From positions 1-25,151 of the IMG/VR virus record IMGVR_UViG_3300024999_000367: a stretch of DNA of 25,151 nt. One strand, written 5' to 3'. The stretch comes from a virus. The notes beneath the pieces were generated by a model. That model ran no database searches. It was not told where the DNA came from and was given only the letters and a program-made list of their open reading frames with translations. Below, piece after piece: positions 1-9,100 of this stretch. A program made the translations under genes and the position numbers. Within the stretch, counting starts at the first letter, position 1. Each line of letters begins with the position of its first letter.

Positions 1-690
1 GAAATCTAAGGGTAAGACTACACTAAACAAATTAGGAGATATATCATTTATTGAAACTGGATATCCTAAAAGTATGCGGAGATATTCCTCCATAGCGATA
101 TTGTTGGTCTTAGGATTTATGAAATACAGAAATAATTTACGGATATAACTACTATCTGATTCATTGTATTCTCTAAGAATATTTAAAAAAGTTCCCCAAT
201 AATCTACCCACTGACCAGAAGAAGACGATAGGAATAATTGTTTTAACGATAATGTCATATCTTCTTTAACCCTACTTAGATAAATTGCTATAGGATATAA
301 TACCTGCCAATTTATAGACTTATACAATCTAAGAGGAATAATAGAAATAATGAAATTTCCATTCAAAAAATACATACTCTTAATATTAAGAGCATTTAAT
401 TCATTTAAAATCAAAGCAGATTTATTGAGATTTAAATCATAAGTAGAATAAGTTACTAAACCATAGGAACCTAGGATACCTATCAAATCACCTACCGTAT
501 ATATAGTAAGATCTAGTTGTATAGAATCCTTGAGATTGTCAATTTCATTATGAAGGTATAAATACCCATCCACAATAGATAGATAACTATAGTCACATGA
601 TAAGTCATTTAGAATAACTAAGTCCTCTTCTAAGGGGTCTTTGTTCCATACCTTGGGTAATGAGGACATCAACTTGGAAATATAACTCAT
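1..690 (-). CDS. Baseplate wedge / gpI-like tail protein, partial (C-terminus beyond window)
   Basis: An open frame starts at ATG 690 and reads 230 codons without a stop to the left edge, so the C-terminus is missing. The start has a strong ribosome binding site (AGAAGGTGAT, 4 bases before ATG) that overlaps the end of the baseplate J gene. Residues 161-179 read WVDYWGTFLNILREYNESD, followed by YIRKLF and by INPKTNNIAMEEYLRILLG. The pattern W-x-x-x-W/Y-G with R-x-x-x-ESD and then NP-x-x-NN is one I associate with proteins encoded directly after baseplate J genes in Gram-positive myophages (P2 gpI / XkdU position). The inferred role is a wedge component linking the baseplate to fibres. Position and motif support this; the exact family is not certain. 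Confidence 0.7.
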   Translation of the reverse strand, partial: MSYISKLMSSLPKVWNKDPLEEDLVILNDLSCDYSYLSIVDGYLYLHNEIDNLKDSIQLDLTIYTVGDLIGILGSYGLVTYSTYDLNLNKSALILNELNALNIKSMYFLNGNFIISIIPLRLYKSINWQVLYPIAIYLSRVKEDMTLSLKQLFLSSSSGQWVDYWGTFLNILREYNESDSSYIRKLFLYFINPKTNNIAMEEYLRILLGYPVSINDISPNLFSVVLPLDF

Positions 691-701
691 TAAATCACCT
701 T

Positions 702-1853
702 CTAGATATAGATTGTTGGTTTAAATTGGCTTAGCATCTGTTCGGGTAGATCTGCTTCAAAGTTATCTGTAGTGAATGTAATACCATCTGAACTTAATCC
801 TAATTTAACATCTTTAACTCCATATACTAATTTTATATTAGATTCTAAGGCTGTCTGTATTAAAGTGCCCCCAATTAACAGAGAGTTAAAATACATATCT
901 ATTTCAGACTGTATATTACTTTTTAGGTCCTCTACTGCAGTAAAAGACTCAGGAGTGATCTCTAGTTGGACATAAATATATTTTACAGGAGTAGTAAAGA
1001 TATTAACCTTAATCCCGGCAGACTTGTATCCATATACCGGGACATTATTGGAATCATAATACCCATAGATTATTTTTGATACACTATTTAATAAATCAAT
1101 ACTTGCATCCCCTACCCCATTCCATACAAATAAGTTTACCTCTCCTAATGGTATAGAAGGATCTTGGACATATTCGAATGCCTTAGACTGTATTACCCTT
1201 TCTATTACATTATCATTAATATCTAAGACATTGGCAGTTAAGGCCCCATATTCAATAGCCTCCCTAGTTCCTCTCATCCTAGAAGCCATAAATTTCTGAA
1301 ACCTATATTTCTGCTCCTCTTTAGTCTCAGTGTCCCTTCCGGTTACTAAAGAACTATTATTTATCACTGATTCTATTCCTGTTGGTTTTGATATAAGATT
1401 AGTTATAGTCCCAGATTCTACATTCCCTATCTTTCCTGATTGAGCGCATATAATTGGTGCTGATATGGAGGTTTCCCCAGTTAGTAAGGTGACTTCTGAA
1501 GTAGTATAAAATTTTATAGGTGCTAGAGTAGTAGTTGCAGAAGTAGCTATTATAGTACCTGAAGGTATAATATAATCTTGACTCGCCTGAGTTAATCTGC
1601 CAAAAGTTGCAGTTCCAGTAGCATTTACAGAAGGCAATTTTTCAAAGGAAAAAATAGAATATAGGTTATCCTCCATAAGTTGTTTCATAGCCTTAAAGAG
1701 GTCATCATACATCTCTTCTAGTACTATCGCTACAGATTCATAAATAGTTCTTATTTTTGAACCCACCCGGTAGTCAGTTATCTTAGTTGATACCCCTTGT
1801 GACCAGGATAACATTTTACCTAGTATTTGTTCAAAAGATTTTCGCTCAAACAT
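702..1853 (-). CDS. Baseplate J-like wedge protein (P2 gpJ / T4 gp6 type)
   Basis: This 383-residue protein has the layout of the baseplate J family. An N-terminal helical region has VGSKIRTIYESVA near residues 30-42. A beta-rich domain follows at about 94-172 with IPSGTIIA and GKIGNVESGTI, and then GRDTETKEEQKYRF and SRMRGTREAIEYGAL. The GRDxETxEExxxR and GTxxAIE motifs are typical of J proteins, which form the wedge arms around the central hub of contractile tails. The start at ATG 1853 has AGGAGGG six bases upstream. The gene lies 10 bases downstream of the gp25-like wedge gene and just ahead of the gpI-like gene, the usual wedge order. The beta domain also occurs in the preceding gene product (see findings). 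Confidence 0.9.
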   Translation of the reverse strand: MFERKSFEQILGKMLSWSQGVSTKITDYRVGSKIRTIYESVAIVLEEMYDDLFKAMKQLMEDNLYSIFSFEKLPSVNATGTATFGRLTQASQDYIIPSGTIIATSATTTLAPIKFYTTSEVTLLTGETSISAPIICAQSGKIGNVESGTITNLISKPTGIESVINNSSLVTGRDTETKEEQKYRFQKFMASRMRGTREAIEYGALTANVLDINDNVIERVIQSKAFEYVQDPSIPLGEVNLFVWNGVGDASIDLLNSVSKIIYGYYDSNNVPVYGYKSAGIKVNIFTTPVKYIYVQLEITPESFTAVEDLKSNIQSEIDMYFNSLLIGGTLIQTALESNIKLVYGVKDVKLGLSSDGITFTTDNFEADLPEQMLSQFKPTIYI

Positions 1854-1863
1854 TATATCCCTC

Positions 1864-2805
1864 CTAATAAGGAAGTTTTACTTGCAAACTATTAATAATA
1901 CCACTGTTTATTATCTTGACATCAATTGTTATATATAAGGCAGTCTTATCTGGGTGTATTGATATACTAGAAATTTCTTCTATCCTATCCTCATAACTAA
2001 GAGATTCCCGTATCGCTAACTCCATCAACTTATTGACATAGGACTGAGGTCTACCCACCAAATCCGATAGGGAAGTCCCATATTCAGGATGTCTAGGTAT
2101 CTCATCTATATCCACTATTAGTCTGTGATTGACCGCCTGCTGAATATTAAAAATTCCAGAAACATTACATATATCTCCATAATTGTCTACTATCATATCT
2201 CCATTAGACCCTAATTCAATATCAGAACCCCCCACTTGGTTTAAGTACTCATCAGTTGTTATGAATCCGACAGGGTTGGTGTATATTGTCCCATTATCCG
2301 GAATTAATAATGTATCTCCTATAGTTTTAACATTCAGAATAACACCGTTTGTAAAGGGGTAGGTATTAGATATCTTAGAAAAAGTACCTATATACTCGGT
2401 GGTTATAATTTTATTAATGGAATTTTGAAGAGTGTTCCCTATAAACCCTGGATAGGTACATTGAACTGGTACAACAGCTTCCAGTGTGCCAGGGGATATT
2501 ATTACGTCCTTAGTTGACTCATAATATTTATATTCAGGAAATATATCCGTGGGAGGAGAAGCAAATAAAGTTCCCTTCTTGATAAGTAACTCATTTGTAT
2601 CTAGATATCTAGTTAACTGGAGTAAACCACTAGCCTTTATAGAGTACTGGAAATTAGGATCTGTTGTTATGTAGGGATAATTCAGGTTATTATAATCAGT
2701 GATTACTTTCCATAGGGAAGCATCCCCTAAATATTTTAAGGCTAAGTGGGGCAGTTCATCTGTTCCAGTAATGAGATGTTGAATTATAGTAGTATTTTGG
2801 GACAT
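1864..2805 (-). CDS. Mosaic baseplate wedge protein: LysM/gp53-like + J-like domain + gp25 (GPW) domain
   Basis: This 313-residue protein looks like three modules. Residues 12-48 resemble the LysM-like start of T4 gp53 wedge proteins (LALKYLGDASLWKVITDYN). Residues 72-156 resemble the beta domain of baseplate J proteins (IKKGTLFAS, KYYES, YPGFIGNTLQNSI). Residues 195-313 are a GPW/gp25 domain (DIELGSNGDMIVDNYGD, NIQQAVNHRLI, HPEYGTSLSDLVGR, then a beta C-terminus). gp25-type proteins join wedges to the sheath ring. The usual gp25 length is about 100-150 residues, so the N-terminal 190 residues are extra. The start ATG 2805 overlaps the upstream stop (TAATG) and has GGGGTGAT as binding site. 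The gp25 call is firm. The other two modules are inferred from pattern alone. Confidence 0.85.
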   Translation of the reverse strand: MSQNTTIIQHLITGTDELPHLALKYLGDASLWKVITDYNNLNYPYITTDPNFQYSIKASGLLQLTRYLDTNELLIKKGTLFASPPTDIFPEYKYYESTKDVIISPGTLEAVVPVQCTYPGFIGNTLQNSINKIITTEYIGTFSKISNTYPFTNGVILNVKTIGDTLLIPDNGTIYTNPVGFITTDEYLNQVGGSDIELGSNGDMIVDNYGDICNVSGIFNIQQAVNHRLIVDIDEIPRHPEYGTSLSDLVGRPQSYVNKLMELAIRESLSYEDRIEEISSISIHPDKTALYITIDVKIINSGIINSLQVKLPY

Positions 2806-3161
2806 TAGATATCACCCCTAATAGTGTCGCTAGAAGAACTCACTATACTATTTTGTAGGGTACTGAGATAATAAACATTTTGTAGAATATATTGTATTTC
2901 TCGTATATTTCTTAATACATCAATACAGATAGCCCCAGAATTCAGCCTTTCACATACAGTCCGGCATTTAGTTATATATAGCTGTAAGGTATTAAGATTA
3001 ACTATTATTTTTGAGGTAACCCCTTTTTGATAATTGGAAATAGATGAGTTAATCTCAAGGGCGTAGTTGCCTATATCCTGTATATCAGATGAATAAATTT
3101 GTAATACGGGATAATTAACAGATGTTATTTGTTCTTTAGGTAAATACTGATAATTACTCAT
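2805..3161 (-). CDS. Small baseplate-region protein of unknown function
   Basis: This 118-residue protein is one I do not recognise. It has no signal peptide or membrane segment and looks mostly helical (ALEINSSISNYQKGVTSKI, LRNIREIQYILQNVYYL), with two cysteines near the middle. It has a GGGGG binding site before ATG 3161 and its stop codon overlaps the start of the gp25-like gene (TAATG), so the two are probably translationally coupled. Its place among the baseplate genes suggests a structural or assembly role in the wedge or hub. This is inference from position only. Confidence 0.6.
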   Translation of the reverse strand: MSNYQYLPKEQITSVNYPVLQIYSSDIQDIGNYALEINSSISNYQKGVTSKIIVNLNTLQLYITKCRTVCERLNSGAICIDVLRNIREIQYILQNVYYLSTLQNSIVSSSSDTIRGDI

Positions 3162-3170
3162 GTTTACCCC

Positions 3171-3818
3171 CTAAAGTAATATTCTTAATAGAGCAGATGC
3201 GGCATTTAATAAATTTTGTTGGGTATTGTTTCCGTATACTAAATTATTTAAACTTGGTAGATCTACTGTAAGGTAGCTTATGCTTGATTCGGATATGACG
3301 GGATTTGTTACAGTAGTACTATCTATAGAAGTTTTACCATAAGTGGTTTGTTTGCTTAGGCATATAAATGAGAATTCATATTTATAAAGGAGAGGTGCCT
3401 GTTTGCTACGCATTAGCCTAAAAGATCTAGGCTGAATTTTATAGTGCTCATTATCTTCCCAATTATGCCAATACAGAAACATATCGGGGTCTTTTGAGGT
3501 AATAAAATTACGGTATATCTTTTCCCTAAAATTAACAAATTCTTGGTATCCATCTAAAACACCATTTTCTTTACTAGGTCTAGATTTATAGCCAGTAGTT
3601 CCTGAAATAGTAACCTCTATTAAGCCTTGACCAAAATCTACTACAAATGCCCCACCTAATGTTTGAACTGTGTTTGACCTAGAAGGTTCAGCTTGACTCA
3701 TATCTTCAGGGTTAACTATCAGAGTGTGCATTTCAACAGAAATACCGCTCTTTTTTATTTCAAAAGATTGGTGATAATTCTGTTTAAGCCTATATGTGGA
3801 ATCATTAACTAATGTCAT
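3171..3818 (-). CDS. Probable baseplate / tail-tube-initiator-like protein
   Basis: This 215-residue protein carries NPEDMSQAEPSR, TLGGAFVVDFGQGL and IEVTISGTTGYK at residues 36-82, and RSFRLMRSKQAPLLYKYEFSF at about 132-152. The run of NPE, a Gly-rich VDFGQG turn and ISGTTG, ending in a beta segment that describes length or units of tail protein, is familiar from small baseplate proteins that cap or start the tail tube in Gram-positive phages (distal tail or XkdP-like N-terminal domain). It lies between the spike and the wedge genes. It has AAGGTGA before ATG 3818. The assignment to a named family is tentative; a structural baseplate role is likely. Confidence 0.6.
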   Translation of the reverse strand: MTLVNDSTYRLKQNYHQSFEIKKSGISVEMHTLIVNPEDMSQAEPSRSNTVQTLGGAFVVDFGQGLIEVTISGTTGYKSRPSKENGVLDGYQEFVNFREKIYRNFITSKDPDMFLYWHNWEDNEHYKIQPRSFRLMRSKQAPLLYKYEFSFICLSKQTTYGKTSIDSTTVTNPVISESSISYLTVDLPSLNNLVYGNNTQQNLLNAASALLRILL

Positions 3819-3840
3819 TATTTCACCTTCTTCATATTAT

Positions 3841-4404
3841 CTAGGACACTGGGTGAGTAACATTAAGATCCCCTAAGGGAAGTTGTACTTCCACATTCCC
3901 AGTGGGGTGGTATATATTTATACCCCCTGCAGTTATTTCTATATAGGCTGGGGGAGTGCTACCATCTGAAGAGGTAGGAAAATTAAACCTAGAATGAGTT
4001 GGGGTAAGTTCCATATATGCTCGTTGATCTTGTTTAGAGTCGTCTAATAAATTTTCTGAAACATCTTGTTCTATCTGATGAATAGGAAGTTGTACCCTTA
4101 TTAAATCCTTTTTGACTTGTATAAAGTTGGTGCTATAACTACTATTTTTCATATATCCTATTAAATATGGCCTATCCCCTCTACCCTCCATATATCCTAT
4201 TAATACCATATCACCTTCCACAGGTTCTCTATCAATATCTCCTATAACCCAAACTGGACAAGGAACTCCATAATCTAGGAATACCACTTCTATCCTTCCA
4301 TATTTAGAGTAGTCTCTGGTACTAGTAACTCTACCCATCTTAGGTTCTGTAAAATTAGGTAATCTATGAATTTTAAGTGGACCTAAATTACTTTGAAGTG
4401 TCAT
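3841..4404 (-). CDS. Baseplate spike / OB-fold protein (gpV / gp5 N-terminal type)
   Basis: This 187-residue protein has the OB-fold signature of contractile-tail spike proteins: MGRVTSTRDYSKYGRIEVVF at residues 23-42, then PCPVWVIGD, PVEGDMVLIGYMEGRGDRP and YLIGYM. This is the pattern of P2 gpV / T4 gp5 N-terminal domains, which sit at the tip of the tube under the hub. The C-terminal part (YMELTPTHSRFNF, IEITAGGINIYHPTGNVEV) reads as short beta strands, consistent with the start of a trimeric spike. There is no lysozyme domain and the needle region is short. The gene lies ten bases after the hub gene, with GAGGTGAT before ATG 4404. The OB-fold call is firm. Whether a separate tip protein exists is unknown. 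Confidence 0.8.
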   Translation of the reverse strand: MTLQSNLGPLKIHRLPNFTEPKMGRVTSTRDYSKYGRIEVVFLDYGVPCPVWVIGDIDREPVEGDMVLIGYMEGRGDRPYLIGYMKNSSYSTNFIQVKKDLIRVQLPIHQIEQDVSENLLDDSKQDQRAYMELTPTHSRFNFPTSSDGSTPPAYIEITAGGINIYHPTGNVEVQLPLGDLNVTHPVS

Positions 4405-4414
4405 ATAATCACCT

Positions 4415-6097
4415 CTATTTTTTCAGTATCATACCAACTTGTATAACATTTGCGTTTGTTATGTGAGGATTGTTTTCTATAATTGTATTATATAAATTTC
4501 CATTCCCATACCACTGCGTTGATAATCCCCACAATGTATCCCCCTTCTTAACTGTATAATATTCACTGGGGGAAGGGGTTGCGGGTTCTATAGTAACATC
4601 AGACGCAGTGATGGTGACTACAGGTAAAGTAGTAGGAGTTTTACCTCTAGTAACTGATAGAGTAGTAGACCATCCTTGATATAACTGAAAATTCTGATGA
4701 ACTGCTTCTATATAGAACTCATGTTCTATTCCAGGGCAAGATAATACTTGACCTACTTTATAGCTACCTTTTCCTCTACATTCTATAGTGCCAGACCAGT
4801 ATTTATTATTATTTTGGTACCAGGATTTTAAAGTAGAACTTAATGATCCCACCATAGTTTGTAAGTTTTGAGCATCACTGCTAGCATTAGATAAAGAAAA
4901 ATCTAATCCTTGTAGAGTTACTTCTAATGGGGATAACCCATATCTGTCCATATTTTCTGAATTATATACCGGGGCTATAAGCATTTTTAGATCTGTAACT
5001 ATTCCACTGAGCATATCCCCTGCCCAGAATAGGTTAAAATTCTGATCATCACTAGTCTCTAATTCTTCCGTTATTATATCTTCGGCTAATAACTCATGCT
5101 TTTTTAACCTATTCCACATATATGGGTCAAATGGGGTAGTTCTCAATGCTAATACTACTTTGGAATTATCGTCTCCAAAGGTTTGAGCCGGAGAAGGATA
5201 GTAATTATTACTTGTAGGATCATTAAGGGCTTTCTCAGGTCCACTAGATTGCCCTATTGTTTCATTAACAATCATAGGGCTGGAGATGTCGTTCCAAGAT
5301 TCAATATTGTCTCTAGTATCAATAAATAATTCCATGAAAGGTTTCATACATAATTTTTCTAATAAGTTCCATAGACTTCCCTCGTAAGATTGTAAAGTTA
5401 GTATAGAAGGTATTAAAAAATTAAATTTTGCTAGCACATATCTTATTATCTGTTGTGGATTTATTTTTTTAGGTACCGGGGATTGTAGAGTTTCATCCCA
5501 TACTGTCCAGGTTATATTAGCCATTTTAGTAAATATCCTACACATTATACTGTCTATTAAGTCTGCAGGAGTACCTGTTGAAGAGCTAACATTTTTACTA
5601 GAAAAGAAGGTTTCTAATAAGGCAAAATATCCCTCTTGGGCTATAGTACCAACTTCAGAATTTAATTGGGGATAGAACTTTAACATAGGTTTAATCAGCA
5701 TTTTCCCCATATCCCTACCTGAAATAGTTGTGTTGACATCTGGAATGCCTTCATTATTCATCGTTCTGGTACGTTTAACTCTATCCACCAATCCTACCAT
5801 AACAGTATCCAGGACATCTTGTCCCTGATATCCCATGCTTATAACAACTAGATCATTGGAGGTTACTTTATAAATCCATTCATCTCCCACTAGGTTTATA
5901 ACAAAGTACCCAGCGGGACTATCAAGTGACTTATTAGTGACTACAGATAAAAGCTGGTAGCTGGGGTCTAATTTTTCATTAAAATCTCTTTTAGTACCAT
6001 ATATTTGATAACAATCATAAGGAGTATGAATACTTACCCTTATTAGGGGTAAGTATCTTTTTCCATTTATAGTTAATCGGTGTAAATAAGAACCCAT
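4415..6097 (-). CDS. Baseplate hub protein with C-terminal LysM domain (XkdQ / gpD / gp27 type)
   Basis: From ATG 6097 this is a 560-residue protein. The body resembles the late-control-D / XkdQ hub family: LNEKL-type strands early, ISGRDMGKMLIKPML near residue 125, and GSYKVGQVLSCPGIEHEFYI and VHQNFQLYQGWSTTLSVTRG near the end. Such proteins form the trimeric hub that carries the spike. Residues 510-560 are a LysM domain (YYTVKKGDTLWGLSTQWYG, then IIENNPHI and IQVGMILKK), which could bind peptidoglycan or pack within the hub. I chose ATG 6097, with GGGTGG seven bases upstream, over an in-frame GTG at 6130 that overlaps the tape measure gene and has no good binding site. In many relatives the LysM is on a separate protein. 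Confidence 0.85.
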   Translation of the reverse strand: MGSYLHRLTINGKRYLPLIRVSIHTPYDCYQIYGTKRDFNEKLDPSYQLLSVVTNKSLDSPAGYFVINLVGDEWIYKVTSNDLVVISMGYQGQDVLDTVMVGLVDRVKRTRTMNNEGIPDVNTTISGRDMGKMLIKPMLKFYPQLNSEVGTIAQEGYFALLETFFSSKNVSSSTGTPADLIDSIMCRIFTKMANITWTVWDETLQSPVPKKINPQQIIRYVLAKFNFLIPSILTLQSYEGSLWNLLEKLCMKPFMELFIDTRDNIESWNDISSPMIVNETIGQSSGPEKALNDPTSNNYYPSPAQTFGDDNSKVVLALRTTPFDPYMWNRLKKHELLAEDIITEELETSDDQNFNLFWAGDMLSGIVTDLKMLIAPVYNSENMDRYGLSPLEVTLQGLDFSLSNASSDAQNLQTMVGSLSSTLKSWYQNNNKYWSGTIECRGKGSYKVGQVLSCPGIEHEFYIEAVHQNFQLYQGWSTTLSVTRGKTPTTLPVVTITASDVTIEPATPSPSEYYTVKKGDTLWGLSTQWYGNGNLYNTIIENNPHITNANVIQVGMILKK

Positions 6098-6101
6098 TAT
6101 T

Positions 6102-9100
6102 TTACCACCCCAATACTGTAGGATTGACACTGTTCATAGTATCTAGATACCCCTTGACAGCTTTATTAGTAATGTTAGCAATTAAATCCTTTATAGTGGC
6201 TAAATCCATATTAGACAAATTATTAGCCCCCTCTCCTCCTAGGTTAACATTGACATCTAGAGAGTGTTGAACAGCATTGCTGTATAATCCACCTGAAAAT
6301 GCCGGCCCTAGCTTAGGAAGTGGGGAATTTGCAGGGGTGTTAGAGGGGGTGCTAGTTGGGTTACGATTAAATTTTTCTAGGAACGGGTACGGATTAATCC
6401 AACCCTCTGTCCCATTATTTCTGTTGGGGGTTTGTATTCCATAGTGTAAATGGTAAGGAGTACCTTTGGCATCCCCAGTATCCCCTACATAGCCTATCGT
6501 TTGCCCTGCCTCTACTCGTTGGCCTTTTTGTAGGAATTTACTAGGATCATTCATCATATGAGCATAATAATGATAATTGCCCTCAGCATCAGTTATACCT
6601 GCACGCCACCCACCAATTTTATTCCACCCTACATTACTTACAGTACCCGCTGTTGTAGATTGTATAGGAGTTCCCTGATTAGCAAATAAGTCTATGCCAT
6701 AATGTCTACCAGTACTAGCTCTTCCAGCAAGCCATTGACCATCAGGTATTTTAGCCCCTGACACTGGATTAAGTAATTGACCATTAAGTACCGAAGAGTT
6801 GCCTACAGGAAAGCTAGCACTTCCAGCATTGTAATTAGACAATATACCATTTACATATTTTTTAGTTTCACTAAAAGCATTACCCTGGGCTTGTGACCAA
6901 GTTTTACCCCACTTAGAAGCATTACCAGGTCCAGCATTATATGCAGCTAGGGCCATACCTACATCTCCACCAAAGGCATCTAATTGTTGACGTAAGTATT
7001 TAGACCCGCCCATGATATTTTGTTCAGGGTCATAAGCATTAGTTACTCCCAAACTCTTAGCAGTGCCGGGCATCAATTGCATTAACCCCATAGCCCCAGC
7101 ATGACTTGTAGCGGATGGGTTAAAACTACTTTCTGCCTGTATAACTTGGGCTATTAGATTGGGGTCTATATTAAATTGATTCCCATATTTCTCTATTAGT
7201 GAACTGTACTTACCGTAGTTTTTATTTAGGGTTCTGTTTCCAGATCCGATATTACTACCCGAGATACTGGGGGTTCCATCCACTCTACCCCACAAATCCC
7301 CAATATATTCCTTAATACCCCTATGCTCATTATATACTTTGTCCATTATTGTAGAGACATTATCTTTTAGTTTAGTAAAGGAGTTATCTCCAGAGTCACT
7401 AAGCTTTTTCATACTCTCCGAGGAGTACTCTTGGAACCTTTTTAACTCCTCAGTACCTTTTTGCTTAAATCTACTTAAAGTGTCAGTATTTTCAGAACGG
7501 AATTTCTGTATCTCCCTTTTAGGACTGTCTAACTCGGCGGCATGAGCCGGAGAAGCACCAAAAAAGTCACCTATTTTATTAGCAACCCATTTTCCTGCGT
7601 CATATACTCCTCCACCTACTTTGTTACCAATATAGGCCCCGCCCATTGAAGCAGCTAAATTAAATCCAGGTACGGGGACCATAGCCCCAGCATATCCACC
7701 TACCGCGGTTCCAGCACCTCTCATTAGAGATCTCCCGGTAGAGTCGCCTTCCAATTTAGCTATGCCGGTACTTAGCAATCCACCTAAACCAGGTGCCCAA
7801 CCTAGCATTCTTGATACACTAGATCCACCCACATTACCTGCCTTAAGTGCTGAAATTCCCTTAGTTGCTAGTTTCTTCACACCATAAAACGCCCCTATAC
7901 CTAAACCAGTAGCTAAAAAAGGATGTTGTTCAGCAAATCCAGTAGCTTTTCCTGCTGCTTGAGCCATTAAGCCACCCTCAGGAGTGTTTATATCTACTCC
8001 TAGATTAGATGCGGCTAATTTACCAAAGGCTTCCTCTAGAGTATTTGAGGATATAACTAACCCAGCAAATGCTGTTTTTATTCCAGTCACGGTCTCTAAT
8101 AGAGGTTCTCCGGCTTTACCTAAGGCATCTTTAAAATCTGCATCCGTGTTTAATACTTGCTGTCCAAAATCAGATTTACGGTTTTCCTCAAACTTAGACC
8201 CGGAGTCCGCACTTTCTATCTGTTTGGTAACAGACGATATCTTAGTGAAATCCTGTAATCCATTAGTGGAATCATATAGCTGTTCAGTCTGACCTAAAGT
8301 ATAATTTTTCCCACCTTGTTGTAACCAAGACCTAAGAGCCACCATTCTGGTGCCCTTATCTTTAATATTGTTATTAAGATGACTAGCCAACCCAGATACA
8401 TTATCTGGATTACTTAACCCTTCTTCACTAGCTTTTAATATAGAGTATATATCCATTTTTCCGTATTTCTCTGGATTCATACTCATCATGCCACGTATTC
8501 CCATCCACTTCCAAGGGCTATTATAATTACCTGCCTGAAATGGTCCTGCTAGACCAGCTACTACACTTGCACCTTGTGCCCCAGTCAGTCCTGGCATGTT
8601 ATTTTCGGTACCAACTTTATCTAAAATAGTTTGATACCCCAGGATACTTCTATTATCTCCAGCCTTAAGAGAAGTACTTAAATTAGTCAATAGTCCTACA
8701 GAGGCGTCCATTACTTCCAATATACGTGGAGACATACCCGACTTTTCTACGGAACCTGCTATCATATCAGCAAACTGTCTAGGTGTAACAGTAGCCCCAA
8801 CTTGCATAGCCTGACCCATAATAGCGGCAGTCTGATCTCCTTGTAACCCATAAGATCTAGAAAACTTTTGCATCCTATATTGTTGCTCATCTGACAAGAT
8901 ACCGGCTCTCATAGTATATGATTGCTGCATAGCCCAAGACTCTTGAGGAGTATACCCTAGACCACCTATTCTACCAGTAGCAGAGACCTTGTCATAGATT
9001 TTAGCTGCTGAACCCCCATATTGAGATCCACGTATTCTTTGTGCTAGATCTAAAGAGCCAACCTGTCTATTATAGGCATTAGAATATCCAGCATGCAAAA

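Noticed and set aside
6098-6130. GTG start at 6130 for the hub gene
   Set aside because: It overlaps the tape measure gene by 29 bases with no good binding site; ATG 6097 has GGGTGG and begins with a typical hub N-terminus.
7984-8292. Open frame of 102 codons on the plus strand
   Set aside because: It is antisense to the tape measure gene, which has clear domains; no binding site and no family features.
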